Part shown: positions 36,704-45,866 of the stretch, piece after piece | Layout: every line of letters begins with the position of its first letter | Numbering within the stretch: position 1 is the stretch's first letter | NCBI GenBank assembly: GCA_022826645.1 | Contig: JAJDUM010000019.1 | Coordinates: forward strand, 1-64,000 | Length of the DNA stretch: 64,000 nt | From: Candidatus Poribacteria bacterium | GTDB taxonomy: Bacteria > Poribacteria > WGA-4E > PCPOR2b | Direction of reading: 5' to 3' | Made by a program: the position numbers and the translations under genes | The notes under the pieces: model-generated | Told to the model about the DNA's origin: nothing | Databases searched by the model: none | The model's input: the letters and a program-made list of their open reading frames with translations, nothing else

Positions 36704-38079
36704 TGGCAAATGCCCCAAAAGATTTATCGACACAGGATTATCGCAAAATTGATCAGGCGCATGCTTGGCATCCGCTTTTTCAACATCAACTCTTAGAGCA
36801 ATCAGACCTCCTTGTTTTTGAGAAAGCCAGTGGGACAACGATTGTCGATGCGGACGGGAAGGAATATTTGGACGCGTATTCGGCACTTTGGAATGTCAAC
36901 GTAGGCTACGGTCGGCAGGAGATTGCTGATGCGGTTTATGAGCAGATCCAGAAGTTGCCGTATTACCCACACGCACAGATTAACATTCCCGCAACCCTTC
37001 TGGCTGAGAAGCTCACGGCACTTTTGCCGGGAAATTTGAACCACGTCTACTTCTGTAACAGCGGATCGGAAGCCAACGAAACTGCGATAAAGATGGCACG
37101 GCAATACGGTCGGCAGAAGTATCCCGGCGAGAATCGTTACAAAATTATCAGTCGCTATCGTGGGTATCACGGCTTTACATACGGCGCGATGTCGGCAACG
37201 GGGCAGACCCGTCGTCGAAAAGCGTTTGAGCCACTCGTGCCGGGGTTTCACCATGTCCATCCGCCTTACACCTACCGGTATGGTCAGGGATGCAGCGAAG
37301 CCGATTTCGGTATCGCCTGTGCCAACGAGATTGAGAAGGTGGTTCAGTGGGAAGGGGTAGAGACAGTGGTCGCGGTGATTGCTGAGCCAATCATCGGGGG
37401 CGGTGGGGTGCTTGTACCGCCGGACACCTATCTTCCAAGGGTCAGGGAGATCTGTGATAAATATGGTCTACTGTTAATCGCGGACGAAGTGATCACCGGT
37501 TTTGGCAGAACAGGAAAAATGTTCGGCTGCGAACATTGGGATGTGGAACCAGATATCATCACCCTCGCTAAAGGGCTAACAAGCGGCTACATTCCGATGG
37601 GGGCATGCGTGGCAAACGATGCGGTCTTTGAGGAATTTCTCGGTGAACCGGAAGATAATCGTGAGTTCGCGCAGGTCTGCACCTACGGCGGACACCCGGT
37701 CGCATGTGCAGCAGGACTGGCAAACTTGGAGATACTCACAGCGGAACGATTGGCAGAAAATTCCGAGCGGGTTGGCGCGTATCTTCTGAAGAACCTGAAG
37801 ACATTAGAAAGCCTGCAAATTGTAGGAGATGCCAGAGGAAAAGGGCTGATGATCGGTGTCGAGTTGGTCAGCGATAGCGAAGGAACACAACTGGATACCG
37901 CTACAACTAAAGCGATTTGTGCGGAACTCTTGAAGCGAGGCATTATTGCTGGGCGGATTGGACAGACTGTGGATGAGCCTGAGAATATCATCTTCTTTGC
38001 ACCGCCGTTGATCCTGACGATTGCCGAGGCGGATAAGATCTTTGAGACGCTTCGGGATGTGCTTGAGAATTTTGGGTAA
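36700..38079 (+). CDS. Class III PLP-dependent aminotransferase
   Basis: A 459-residue omega-amino-acid:pyruvate-type aminotransferase. Visible: the entry motif LDAYSALWNVNVGYG, PLP phosphate-binding NSGSEANETAIKMAR (about 111-125), IADEVITGFGRTG (about 259-271) and the PLP lysine in TLAKGLTSGYIPMGA (about 288-302). The natural amine donor is unknown; taurine, beta-alanine or polyamines are typical for this family. Start ATG overlaps the stop of a 43-residue ORF, and AGGAGAAAGGA lies upstream. Confidence 0.9.
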   Translation: MMANAPKDLSTQDYRKIDQAHAWHPLFQHQLLEQSDLLVFEKASGTTIVDADGKEYLDAYSALWNVNVGYGRQEIADAVYEQIQKLPYYPHAQINIPATLLAEKLTALLPGNLNHVYFCNSGSEANETAIKMARQYGRQKYPGENRYKIISRYRGYHGFTYGAMSATGQTRRRKAFEPLVPGFHHVHPPYTYRYGQGCSEADFGIACANEIEKVVQWEGVETVVAVIAEPIIGGGGVLVPPDTYLPRVREICDKYGLLLIADEVITGFGRTGKMFGCEHWDVEPDIITLAKGLTSGYIPMGACVANDAVFEEFLGEPEDNREFAQVCTYGGHPVACAAGLANLEILTAERLAENSERVGAYLLKNLKTLESLQIVGDARGKGLMIGVELVSDSEGTQLDTATTKAICAELLKRGIIAGRIGQTVDEPENIIFFAPPLILTIAEADKIFETLRDVLENFG

Positions 38080-38105
38080 TGGAAAAAGACAGTGTGAAAC
38101 GTGAT

Positions 38106-38127
38106 GCCCCGATAAATCGGGACAGGC
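38106..38127. repeat. Short repeat B within a GTGAAACGTG motif
   Basis: GCCCCGATAAATCGGGACAGG lies between two copies of TGTGAAACGTGA, a phrase also found next to other repeats (34080-34115 and 53762-53787). Confidence 0.6.
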
Positions 38128-38210
38128 TGTGAAACGTGAAAATCATCAGCAAGTTCGGGCGGGGGAACCCCGTCCCTACGGTTTCTGTTGTACGACTGGT
38201 GAGGTACGAA

Positions 38211-38909
38211 ATGGCACACATTACGAAGCGAGAACTTGATAGCCTTTGCGAGACCCTATACGCTGCGGATGGTGACATTCGCGACATTATTCTGTTCGGA
38301 TCCTTCGCCTATGCCCCTTCTCTCGCACAGGACATCGACCTGGTCGTTACAACAACACACCGGAAAGATTATGGTGTTTATCTCGATGCCGTGGCAGATT
38401 TCCCGATAAATGTGGATGTGATAGCGCGCCAGCCGGGAGAGAAAATCGGGGACCGCATCGCTTGGGGCATAAAAGCCGTCGGGCAAGTTCTCGCGGGTGA
38501 GGGAGAAACGATACAGGAGGTGATGCAGGTGCCAGCACCGACTTTTGAGAATGTTCGACAGTTGTTCACCAGGGCAGATGAAAACTGGGAAATTGCCAAA
38601 CAGGAACAGAATCCTTTTCTAAAGGATGACAAATATCGAGATACCTTCAATAAACTGTTTGACATCGCCCGTAATGCTGCTATGGCGTATCTAAACAGCG
38701 AACAAACGAGATGGGGACAGCTGCGCCGCGAACTACCCCAACCTTTCTCCGAGCGATTTAGGGAAATCATCGATACCCTTCACATCGACTATGGCTATGA
38801 TGGCAATTATCCAATCAATGATGTTGACGAAGAATTCCAGCGGTATCGAGATATAGTAAAGCAGTTTGTGGACGATTTGGAACAAGCCGCTTCAGACAAT
38901 CTCCCTTGA
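38211..38909 (+). CDS. Fused nucleotidyltransferase (MNT) and HEPN-like protein
   Basis: About 232 residues. The N-terminal minimal nucleotidyltransferase domain has GSFAYAPSLAQDIDLVV (GS...DxD, about 26-42) and a third Asp in NVDVI. The C-terminal half (about 110-230) is all-helical, with DIARNAAMAYLNSE and SERFREIIDTLH, resembling HEPN-type helical bundles; a clear RX4-6H RNase motif is not evident. MNT and HEPN usually form two-gene toxin-antitoxin pairs, here apparently one chain. I prefer the ATG at 38211, with GAGG upstream, over the frame's earlier start in repeat DNA. It overlaps nothing, and ispG starts 22 nt after its stop. Confidence 0.65.
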   Translation: MAHITKRELDSLCETLYAADGDIRDIILFGSFAYAPSLAQDIDLVVTTTHRKDYGVYLDAVADFPINVDVIARQPGEKIGDRIAWGIKAVGQVLAGEGETIQEVMQVPAPTFENVRQLFTRADENWEIAKQEQNPFLKDDKYRDTFNKLFDIARNAAMAYLNSEQTRWGQLRRELPQPFSERFREIIDTLHIDYGYDGNYPINDVDEEFQRYRDIVKQFVDDLEQAASDNLP

Positions 38910-38931
38910 CAAAAACTTTAAGAACAAAACC

Positions 38932-40050
38932 ATGAAAGATCTACTGCAAATCAACAACCGAAAACCTACGCGGCAGGCCGAGGTCGGAAATGTGTCCATC
39001 GGCAACGGGCAGCCAATCTCGATTCAAACGATGACCACGACGCTGACCCATGATATTGACGCAACACTTCGCCAAACGGAACGGTGTGTGGAAGCAGGCG
39101 CACAGATTGTGCGGGTTGCCGTACCTGAAGAGATAGATGCGAAAGCATTGCCTGAATTGGTCAAACGCGCGCCGGTGCCGATTGTCGCCGACATCCATTT
39201 TAATTACCGATACGCCTTAGCAGCCGTCGATGCTGGCGTTGCGAAAGTGCGAATCAACCCCGGCAACATTGGGGTCGAAGAACGGATTGCGCAGGTACTC
39301 TCTGCGGCGAAAGCTGCGCGCATCCCGATTCGGATCGGCGTGAATGAGGGATCTCTGGAAAAGGATTTGTTGGAAAAATACCCGTCACCGACCGCCGAAG
39401 CCCTCGTTGAAAGCGCAATGCGACACGTGAACATCTGTGAGGATCACGATTTCACTGACATAATCATCTCGGTTAAATCCAGTGAACCGTTGCGGATGAT
39501 TGAGGCAAATCGGCTGCTCTCAGCGAAGGTGCGGTATCCGCTCCATCTCGGTGTAACGGAGGCGGGGACACCTCGCCGGGCACACGTCAAGTCTACCATT
39601 GGGATCGGTACACTGTTGATGGAGGGAATAGGGGATACTATCCGGATATCGATCACTGGAGATCCAGCGGAGGAAGTTTTGACAGCGAAGGAGTTGCTCC
39701 GCACACTTGGTTTGGCGGATAACCTTCTTGATGTTGTCTCCTGTCCATTCTGTGGGCGGGGTGATGCAGAAGCGGATTACGAAGGTATCGTCGCTGTCGC
39801 TGAAGAACTTCTGGAAAAGCACAATATTAGGATCCCTGTTGCAGTGATGGGCTGCGAGGTGAATGGACCGGGCGAAACTCGAAACGCGGAGGTTGGGATC
39901 CATTTGGGCGGCAAGGAGCTCGCCGTGCTGAAGATTCGTGGAGAGAAGGTCAGGACATTTCGTGGAAAGGCTGAAGTCAACCCACAGTTCTTGGCGAGCG
40001 CACTTTTGGAAGCTGCACAACAGGTACAGAATGAAGGGGCAAGTGAATAG
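38932..40050 (+). CDS. ispG: 4-hydroxy-3-methylbut-2-enyl diphosphate synthase
   Basis: About 372 residues; IspG/GcpE makes HMBPP from MEcPP in the non-mevalonate isoprenoid pathway, using a 4Fe-4S cluster. Cluster ligands are visible in SCPFCGRG (two Cys) and MGCEVNGPGE (third Cys and the Glu typical of the family). The TIM-barrel N-terminus has PISIQTMTTTLTHDIDATL and VADIHFNYRYALAA. The ATG at 38932 matches the usual N-terminus. dxr of the same pathway lies at 56602. The enoyl-CoA hydratase gene begins right at its end. Confidence 0.95.
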   Translation: MKDLLQINNRKPTRQAEVGNVSIGNGQPISIQTMTTTLTHDIDATLRQTERCVEAGAQIVRVAVPEEIDAKALPELVKRAPVPIVADIHFNYRYALAAVDAGVAKVRINPGNIGVEERIAQVLSAAKAARIPIRIGVNEGSLEKDLLEKYPSPTAEALVESAMRHVNICEDHDFTDIIISVKSSEPLRMIEANRLLSAKVRYPLHLGVTEAGTPRRAHVKSTIGIGTLLMEGIGDTIRISITGDPAEEVLTAKELLRTLGLADNLLDVVSCPFCGRGDAEADYEGIVAVAEELLEKHNIRIPVAVMGCEVNGPGETRNAEVGIHLGGKELAVLKIRGEKVRTFRGKAEVNPQFLASALLEAAQQVQNEGASE

Positions 40051-40827
40051 ATGGCTGACATAGGGGGAAAAATTGTCGTCCGTCAAACGGGGGCGATAGT
40101 CACAATCCAGCTAAATCGACCCGACAAACTTAACGCGATCGATCGCGAGATGCTGGATACGCTTGACACAGTAGTGGCTCATTTGCATCAAGACGAATCG
40201 GTGCGCGTTGTTGTATTGGAGGGAAGCGGAGAGCGTGCCTTCTGTGTCGGGGCAGATCTTAACCACGTCGCGACCTTTGACCCCGCTGGCATCCGCAAAT
40301 GGGTGAACGATGGAAATCGTGTACTCAGTCGCCTCGCTAATCTTCCGGTTCCGGTGATTGGATCGATCCACGGTTACGCGGTTGGCGGGGGACTCGAATT
40401 TGCGCTGGCATGTGATCTGCGAATTGTGTCAGAGGATTCAAGTTTCGGTCTGCCGGAGATCACACACGGCTGGTTCCCGGGCTGGGGTGGTACCCACCGG
40501 TTACTCAATATCATCGGCGAATCAAAGGCGAAGGAGCTGGTATTTCTCGGCGAACGGATTGACGCTCAAACTGCACACGGCTTGGGCCTGGTGAATCGGG
40601 TTGTTCCACGGGCAAACCTGAGTGAAGAAGTGAAGGAAATTGCCGAATCACTTGCTGAGAAAAGCCCGGTCGCCGTGAGTGCTGCGAAGGCGACATTGAC
40701 GCGAAATCCGATGCCGGAAAACGGCTATGAAATTTCCTACGAGGCGTTAGCGCTGTCAACGTGTTTCACAACGCCAGAGGTGCAAGAAGGGTTAGAGGCG
40801 TTTTTGAGCCGGAAGCGTGAGGCGTGA
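40051..40827 (+). CDS. Enoyl-CoA hydratase/isomerase family protein
   Basis: A 258-residue crotonase-fold enzyme. The oxyanion-hole motifs ERAFCVGADLNHV (about 61-73) and IHGYAVGGGLEFALACDLRI (about 106-125) are present, with the catalytic-loop Glu of GLPEITHGWFPGWGGT (about 132-147). Hydrates or isomerises an acyl-CoA; the exact substrate is not readable. ATG directly follows the ispG stop, so the two are translationally coupled. Confidence 0.9.
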   Translation: MADIGGKIVVRQTGAIVTIQLNRPDKLNAIDREMLDTLDTVVAHLHQDESVRVVVLEGSGERAFCVGADLNHVATFDPAGIRKWVNDGNRVLSRLANLPVPVIGSIHGYAVGGGLEFALACDLRIVSEDSSFGLPEITHGWFPGWGGTHRLLNIIGESKAKELVFLGERIDAQTAHGLGLVNRVVPRANLSEEVKEIAESLAEKSPVAVSAAKATLTRNPMPENGYEISYEALALSTCFTTPEVQEGLEAFLSRKREA

Positions 40828-40864
40828 AAGCGGTGAGGCTAATAATCAAAAAGGAATCAACTCC

Positions 40865-41818
40865 ATGGCAAGTGAGTTCCTTGTGGACGGAGATCTGTTT
40901 GTTGAAATAGTGGACAACAATGACGGCGGTGGGATTCCACCCAAACGGCTCGAAACACTCAGTCAAGCGCATCGGGATGGCAGCTTTGATAGCACTGCTT
41001 TCCCATTCGAGCGTTCCAACGGTTATAATGGGGTACGCCAACTCTATAGTCGAAAAGGACCGCAGGAAAATATCTTTCGCTCTGGCTGGGGCAGTAGCCT
41101 TAATTTTGAGTTTGTTTACGACGTTTCAGGCGCGGCAATGACACCACGCTGGCTTGACGGAAAAAATGGTAGCCCACCGACACCGAGCCGCCTGACTCGG
41201 CTGACCGATAATTCGGTTCACTTGGAAACGTTTGTCCCCGAACCGCACCGCGTTGATGTGGGTACGACCTTTACGCTCGTTTCACCCCATTACCTCGATT
41301 GGGAAACAACGATTGTGGTGCGATCCAACGGTTTTGAGGGAGATTGGTTGGGGCTGTTCTGGGCAAGTTATATTCATACCCCCGAAAACAAAACGACCTA
41401 CTTTCGGGTGCATCGTAACAAAGATCGTCGGTTGGAGTGGATCGCATCTTTGGAAGAAAGCCCACCCGACCCCCGCGTTTTTGCAAGTGAAACAGATCCT
41501 CTACTCCCAACCGAACCCGACCCCAACGGAAGACTGTTTCACAATATCCGTCCAACCCGCTACGCTGCTCCAATGTTTTATGGACGCTGGCGTAACATGA
41601 TGCTGCAGATGATGTTCAAGAACGAAGACAATCTACGCTTCGCCATTCAGCCAACAGGCGGCGGCTTGAACAACCCAGCGTGGGATTTCGCGTTGGTTAT
41701 CAGGAATTGCGAGGTGTTAAAGCCGTATCAATTCAGCGGACGCGTCGCCTTCAAACCCTTCGTCAGCCCTGAAGACTCGTGGGAGGAATACCAACGCTGG
41801 GCCGAAACGAACGCGTAA
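40865..41818 (+). CDS. Uncharacterised protein, probable beta-sandwich
   Basis: About 317 residues, not recognised. No signal peptide or membrane segment. It has many alternating hydrophobic strands and aromatic motifs (LNFEFVYDVSGAAMTPRW, FEGDWLGLFWASYIHTPENK, YFRVHRNKDRRLEWIA, PMFYGRWRNMMLQMMF), suggesting a jelly-roll or lectin-like fold. The ATG at 40865 has AAGGAA upstream; the longer frame overlaps the previous gene. It follows the enoyl-CoA hydratase gene closely and may be in the same operon. Confidence 0.6.
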   Translation: MASEFLVDGDLFVEIVDNNDGGGIPPKRLETLSQAHRDGSFDSTAFPFERSNGYNGVRQLYSRKGPQENIFRSGWGSSLNFEFVYDVSGAAMTPRWLDGKNGSPPTPSRLTRLTDNSVHLETFVPEPHRVDVGTTFTLVSPHYLDWETTIVVRSNGFEGDWLGLFWASYIHTPENKTTYFRVHRNKDRRLEWIASLEESPPDPRVFASETDPLLPTEPDPNGRLFHNIRPTRYAAPMFYGRWRNMMLQMMFKNEDNLRFAIQPTGGGLNNPAWDFALVIRNCEVLKPYQFSGRVAFKPFVSPEDSWEEYQRWAETNA

Positions 41819-41917
41819 AAAATGGTGTCCACGCAATGACGGTAATCGCCTAAATTATCGCCGCTGTATGACTAGGGTAGATTTTAGAATTACTTGGACA
41901 TTCCCAATTCACAGCCA

Positions 41918-41944
41918 ACCCCCTAAATCCCCCTTATCAGGGGA
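41918..41944. repeat. Dispersed palindromic repeat A, copy 4
   Basis: CCCCCTAAATCCC then CCTTATCAGGGGA. Preceded by TAGATTTTAGAATTACTTGG, which also precedes copy 3 in slightly changed form. Confidence 0.75.
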
Positions 41945-41988
41945 CCCGAAAAAAACTCAAAACGCTTCAGTGCAAGGAGTTCTTATAC

Positions 41989-42663
41989 ATGTCTACTAAT
42001 GGCTCAAACAATCTCCATACCCAATGGGTAAACCTCATCGCCAACCTGAACGTTATCGCCGACGAATGGGGAAATTCCTTGTTTCAGACAACTGTATCGC
42101 GGTTGGAGCGGTTTTGGGACGAACGGGTGAGGAACCAGGAGGACGAGGCATCGGCAGCGTTGCTAGCCGCGTTGGCACAGGCGTTGACGGTCTATTCCAC
42201 CACCAAATCAGTGACAAAAGCATTCGTCCGCCTACTGCCGGCGGTACTCCGCGTCTCCCAAAGTCCGTTCGGTTTCCTCGCAGAGGTCCGTTATAGCGCG
42301 ATGAACAAACCCTACCTATACTCACATGCGGTGACAGACATCTACAAACCCGGTTTCGGATTGTACGATATCGTCACCGATCTCCAGTTTCATAATCTTG
42401 ACACGTTGAATGGGGCAATCATGACCGGTCGGCACCCAGTGCTGACGAACGATCCTCCGAATGATCCACGCAGCGGTGGACTGCCTTTCGGTCACGCAGG
42501 GCTTGAGGCGTTTCTCGGATTGCCCTTTCTCGTGGACGACGATCTGGTCGGTGCCACCTCGCTGGGCGATCGTCCGGGCGGCTACTCGCAGCGGGAGGTG
42601 GAACTGCTCACGCCTCTATGCGAGATTGGTGGACTGTTAATCGCCGCTGATCGCAATAGGTAG
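41989..42663 (+). CDS. GAF-domain protein
   Basis: A 224-residue protein. The N-terminal 80 residues are helical. The C-terminal region (about 82-222) has GAF-type features: a VSQSPFGFLAEVRYS strand, then GLEAFLGLPFLVDDDLVGAT and SQREVELLTPLCEIGGLLI. GAF domains bind small ligands or mediate dimerisation; no output domain is attached, so it may be a stand-alone sensor. AAGGAG lies upstream of the ATG. Confidence 0.7.
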   Translation: MSTNGSNNLHTQWVNLIANLNVIADEWGNSLFQTTVSRLERFWDERVRNQEDEASAALLAALAQALTVYSTTKSVTKAFVRLLPAVLRVSQSPFGFLAEVRYSAMNKPYLYSHAVTDIYKPGFGLYDIVTDLQFHNLDTLNGAIMTGRHPVLTNDPPNDPRSGGLPFGHAGLEAFLGLPFLVDDDLVGATSLGDRPGGYSQREVELLTPLCEIGGLLIAADRNR

Positions 42664-42815
42664 ACTCTCGGAACGGAGCCATCTTTGCGCGTGTGCAGTG
42701 GATTTGTCAATCCACTGCGAGTAGTGAGGAACTCGATTTAGTTTTCATTCCCCCGCTTTGCGACGTTTCACATCACTAACAACTTGGGTTAAAATATAAA
42801 AAAGGAAAATGACCA

Positions 42816-43163
42816 ATGAAACGTTATTATCTTGCAGCTGTATTCCTGATAATCATTGGCGGGTTATTTGCCTATATTAGATTCCACCAAGGAAATACGG
42901 AGGAGGCAATTTGGATAGGCGTCACTTATCCTCTACTCGGAGTTCTCGCATTTTGTTATGGAAAATTTCGACCTCGATTCAGCCTCGTGGTAATCGCATT
43001 TAACTTAATTCTCTTAGGGTCACAGGCGGCTTATGCAATTTCGATGGGGGATATAGCGTGGGCAATTTTCCTATTTATCGGGTCAATTTTAATCCCAGTT
43101 CTCCACTTCTTCGAGGACGCGCCGCTCGTTAAAGAAAAAATACGACCTTGGTTAGGTCCATAA
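42816..43163 (+). CDS. Small membrane protein of unknown function
   Basis: A 115-residue, four-helix membrane protein (about 4-20, 33-50, 54-72, 77-97) with a short basic C-terminus. AAAGGAAAA lies upstream of the ATG. A good intrinsic terminator follows at 43310-43346, so this gene ends a transcription unit. Not recognised. Confidence 0.6.
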   Translation: MKRYYLAAVFLIIIGGLFAYIRFHQGNTEEAIWIGVTYPLLGVLAFCYGKFRPRFSLVVIAFNLILLGSQAAYAISMGDIAWAIFLFIGSILIPVLHFFEDAPLVKEKIRPWLGP

Positions 43164-43309
43164 ATTAGGATGATCGTGCTGCTGATTATGACCCTTTTTT
43201 TCTCTTTAGGAAATGAAACCAGCATCTTTGTCTGTCCTCCCTTTCTCACTTTCTCGCCCGCTCTCTTCCATTATTCTCCCCAGCAATGATAGGTAACAAC
43301 TCCCGTTGT

Positions 43310-43346
43310 AAAACCTCCCACGGTTTACAGCTGTAGGGAGGTTTTT
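43310..43346 (+). terminator. Intrinsic terminator
   Basis: AAAACCTCCC pairs with GGGAGGTTTTT around a loop of about 16 nt. It lies about 150 nt downstream of the 115-residue membrane protein gene; no other gene is seen between 43164 and here. Confidence 0.7.
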
Positions 43347-43419
43347 GTTGATCCGCGACCAAGCGTTTGACTCTCTAACAGTTTTGTGATAACCTAAGTT
43401 ACCACTTATAAACTGAGAG

Positions 43420-43448
43420 GCTACGGCATACGGAGTATGCCTGCTACT
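43420..43448. repeat. Repeat D, copy 3
   Basis: CTACGGCATACGGAGTATGCC; arms GGCATAC/GTATGCC. It lies about 20 nt before the start of the sugar-isomerase-like gene at 43471. Confidence 0.75.
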
Positions 43449-43470
43449 TTGCAGAAAGGAATCATTTCCG

Positions 43471-44277
43471 ATGAAACATATTATGTTCACGAAACACTTA
43501 GAAGGTCTAGATGTCGCAGGTATTATGGACGCCCTAAAATCGGTCGGTGTAGCAGGGGCAGACCTGTGCGTGCGCCCCGGCTATCCGGTCAATCCCGAAA
43601 ATGCCGACACACAACTGCCGGCAGCTGCCAAACAGTTCGCCGATGAAGGACTGTCAATCCCACTCGTAACGACACCTACCAGTTTTCTGGACCCGAAAGA
43701 CCCCGACGTGCAACGGGTATACGCGGCGTGTGGGGAGGCAGGCGTTGCCAATCTCAAGGTCGGATATTGGCACTGGTCAAAGGAAGATGGAGGGTATTGG
43801 GCGCAGGTCGATCGCATCCGCGAAGCCCTCGACGGATTCCAAGCCCTCTCTGCAAAACACGGTGTCCGCACCTGCCTCCACAACCACTCGGGGACTTCGA
43901 TGGGGTTGAACTCATCCGCTGTGATGAACCTTGTCAAAGGATTCGATCCGCAGCACGTGGGTGTTTTCGCGGATCCGGGACACCTCTCGATTGTCGGGGA
44001 GCCGATCGACATGGCACTCGACATCGTGAAAGATTACCTCGCGGTGATGTCATTTAAGGATATGATGCGACCACCGGGCGGCGGCACACGGGTGGTCCGA
44101 ATGGGACACGGTTTCGTCGATTGGGAAACAGCGGTCAGCACCTTAACGGAGATGAACTTCGATGGTCCCGTCAGCTTCCACAGCGAATATAGCGGGGAGC
44201 CGGTGGATACGGTTATTGACCTCGCACGGATTGATGTCCGATTTATCAACGACTTACGCCAAAAGATCGGAGAATAA
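43471..44277 (+). CDS. Sugar phosphate isomerase/epimerase-like TIM barrel
   Basis: A 268-residue AP-endonuclease-2-type TIM barrel (xylose-isomerase-like). Probable metal-site residues are in CLHNHSGTSM (about 132-141), FADPGHLS (about 165-172) and VSFHSEYSG (about 229-237). Substrate unknown; these enzymes often serve inositol or sugar catabolism with Gfo/Idh/MocA dehydrogenases. AAAGGAA lies near the ATG. The next gene, 14 nt downstream, is of the same family. Confidence 0.82.
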   Translation: MKHIMFTKHLEGLDVAGIMDALKSVGVAGADLCVRPGYPVNPENADTQLPAAAKQFADEGLSIPLVTTPTSFLDPKDPDVQRVYAACGEAGVANLKVGYWHWSKEDGGYWAQVDRIREALDGFQALSAKHGVRTCLHNHSGTSMGLNSSAVMNLVKGFDPQHVGVFADPGHLSIVGEPIDMALDIVKDYLAVMSFKDMMRPPGGGTRVVRMGHGFVDWETAVSTLTEMNFDGPVSFHSEYSGEPVDTVIDLARIDVRFINDLRQKIGE

Positions 44278-44290
44278 AGGGAGGGAATGG

Positions 44291-45103
44291 ATGAGCCAAT
44301 TTACACTCGCACTGAATACCAGCACAATTCGGCCTGCAAGTCTAATGGATAAGATACGGATCGCCGGTGAGACGGGTTACGAAGCGATCGAACTCTGGAA
44401 CGACGATCTCACCGCTTATGAAGAGGAACACGGTTCATTAGCAGATGTGAAACGTGCGCTTGACGACTACGGGCTCCCCGTAGTGACCGTCATTGCTCTG
44501 CACGGTTGGTTGGACAGCACCGGCGCAGAACACCAAGAAGCGATCGAAGAGGCGAAGCGGCGTATGGCACAGGCTGCGGCCGTCGGGTCGACCTACAGTG
44601 TTGCAAGTCCACCGCGTGGCATCGCTGATCTACAACGGGGCGGACAGAATTACCGCGAGCTTCTCGAATTGGGGCGTGAGTTGGGGGTCATGCCGGCGAT
44701 GGAGTTTCTCGGCTTCGTAGACGGGATCAATCAGGTCAAGCATGCTTGGGAAGTTATGGAGGTTGCCGACCACCCTGACAGTACGATCGTTCTGGATCCA
44801 TTCCACATCTACCGCGGCGGCGGTGAAACCGATGACATGCGCGGGATCTCTGCGGACAAGATTGCGGTGTTCCACTTCAACGATGCACTAGCCTCACCGC
44901 CACGTGCCGAGCAGACCGACGCAGATCGTGTTTACCCCGGCGACGGCATCCTTGATCTAAAAGAGATGATCGCGGTTTTAAAAGAAGCGGACTATCAGGG
45001 CGTGATTTCGCTCGAACTGTTCAATCCCAGTTATTGGGAAGAAGATCCGAGGGAAGTTGCACACATCGGGTTGGAAAAGATGAAGGCAGCTATCGGAGAC
45101 TGA
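44291..45103 (+). CDS. Sugar phosphate isomerase/epimerase-like TIM barrel
   Basis: About 270 residues, same superfamily as the gene upstream but clearly different in sequence. Motifs include GYEAIELWNDDL (about 28-39), PAMEFLGF (about 136-143), VLDPFHIYRGGG (about 163-174), VFHFND and VISLELFNPSYW. The ATG at 44291 has GGGAGGGAATGG before it. It forms a two-gene unit with the previous gene, so they may act on consecutive intermediates. Confidence 0.82.
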   Translation: MSQFTLALNTSTIRPASLMDKIRIAGETGYEAIELWNDDLTAYEEEHGSLADVKRALDDYGLPVVTVIALHGWLDSTGAEHQEAIEEAKRRMAQAAAVGSTYSVASPPRGIADLQRGGQNYRELLELGRELGVMPAMEFLGFVDGINQVKHAWEVMEVADHPDSTIVLDPFHIYRGGGETDDMRGISADKIAVFHFNDALASPPRAEQTDADRVYPGDGILDLKEMIAVLKEADYQGVISLELFNPSYWEEDPREVAHIGLEKMKAAIGD

Positions 45104-45138
45104 TCCTATAATCGAACTATTCTCGATTATTGTCAGCC

Positions 45139-45351
45139 TCACTTGATTTGTGCATAAGGATATACGTCAATGATGCATTCGTGTATATAACGCCCCTTCG
45201 ATTCCGCTGCCATCAGTTCTTTATACTCCTCTGGAGGCACGTCATGGTACCGATATACCCCGCCGCTATTAAAGACAACTTCAAGTGTGCGGTTCTTGGA
45301 GTCGTAACCCACAGCGTAGAGCATACTGGATTCAACGGTGATTAATTGCAT
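45139..45351 (-). CDS. KTSC-domain protein
   Basis: A 70-residue single-domain protein. The KTSC pattern is evident: VESSMLYAVGYDSKNRTLEV, then VFNSGGVYRYHDVP and GRYIHECI near the end. The role of KTSC proteins is not established (often linked to nucleic-acid processing proteins). GAGGAGAG lies just before the ATG. Convergent with the isomerase gene and bordered upstream by element E copy 2. Confidence 0.8.
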   Translation of the reverse strand: MQLITVESSMLYAVGYDSKNRTLEVVFNSGGVYRYHDVPPEEYKELMAAESKGRYIHECIIDVYPYAQIK

Positions 45352-45392
45352 CAGACTCTCCTCCTCTAAAATAAACAGGAAAAATAGATATA

Positions 45393-45709
45393 TAGGACTT
45401 ACGCACTTGAACGTTCAAAGCCTCCGTTGTGAGAATCTCCAATTTGTAGTAGGGCGATTCATCGCCGCAGGACACCACTTCCAACGCTCGATGAACCCCC
45501 GAGGCTCATGTTAAAAGAAAGTGTAGAACACCAATAGAAACCGAAAAACTTTGAATCCTATTCCGTCTGTGGGAGAGGCCTCCTTGCCCCGATGAGCGGG
45601 TTACTGTCGGGCAACTACAGTAAAAACGCCTGATGAATCAGGCAACTACAAACAGCGATAAGAACGCGCAATAAATTGCGCTACTACAAACTGAACTGCG
45701 TAACTCCTA
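45393..45709. mobile_element. MITE-like element E, copy 2 (with target duplication)
   Basis: A 317-bp non-coding element with ends TAGGACTTACGCACTT and (inward from right) TAGGAGTTACGCAGTT. It is flanked by a perfect 5-bp duplication ATATA (45388-45392, 45710-45714). Interior includes TTGTAGTAGGGCGATTCATC and GCGCTACTACAAACTGAACT, shared with copy 1; the middle differs (45485-45600). Confidence 0.78.
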
Positions 45710-45800
45710 ATATAGTGAAACCCAAGTTCAGTAGGTCGATTTTCTAATACCTCATCAGGGAGTCACGAGACAATTGTATCATTTTTCCACCGGATAGATG

Positions 45801-45843
45801 AAAAAAAAGCGGTATCCGCCCGAAAAAAGGCGTGATACCGCTT
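45801..45843 (-). terminator. Strong intrinsic terminator of the envelope operon
   Basis: On the minus strand AAGCGGTATC pairs with GATACCGCTT, with an inner GCC/GGC stem and a T-rich loop, followed by eight T. It lies 24 nt after the stop of the last envelope gene. Confidence 0.85.
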
Positions 45844-45866
45844 GTTGTGTAGATGAAAGATGGTCT

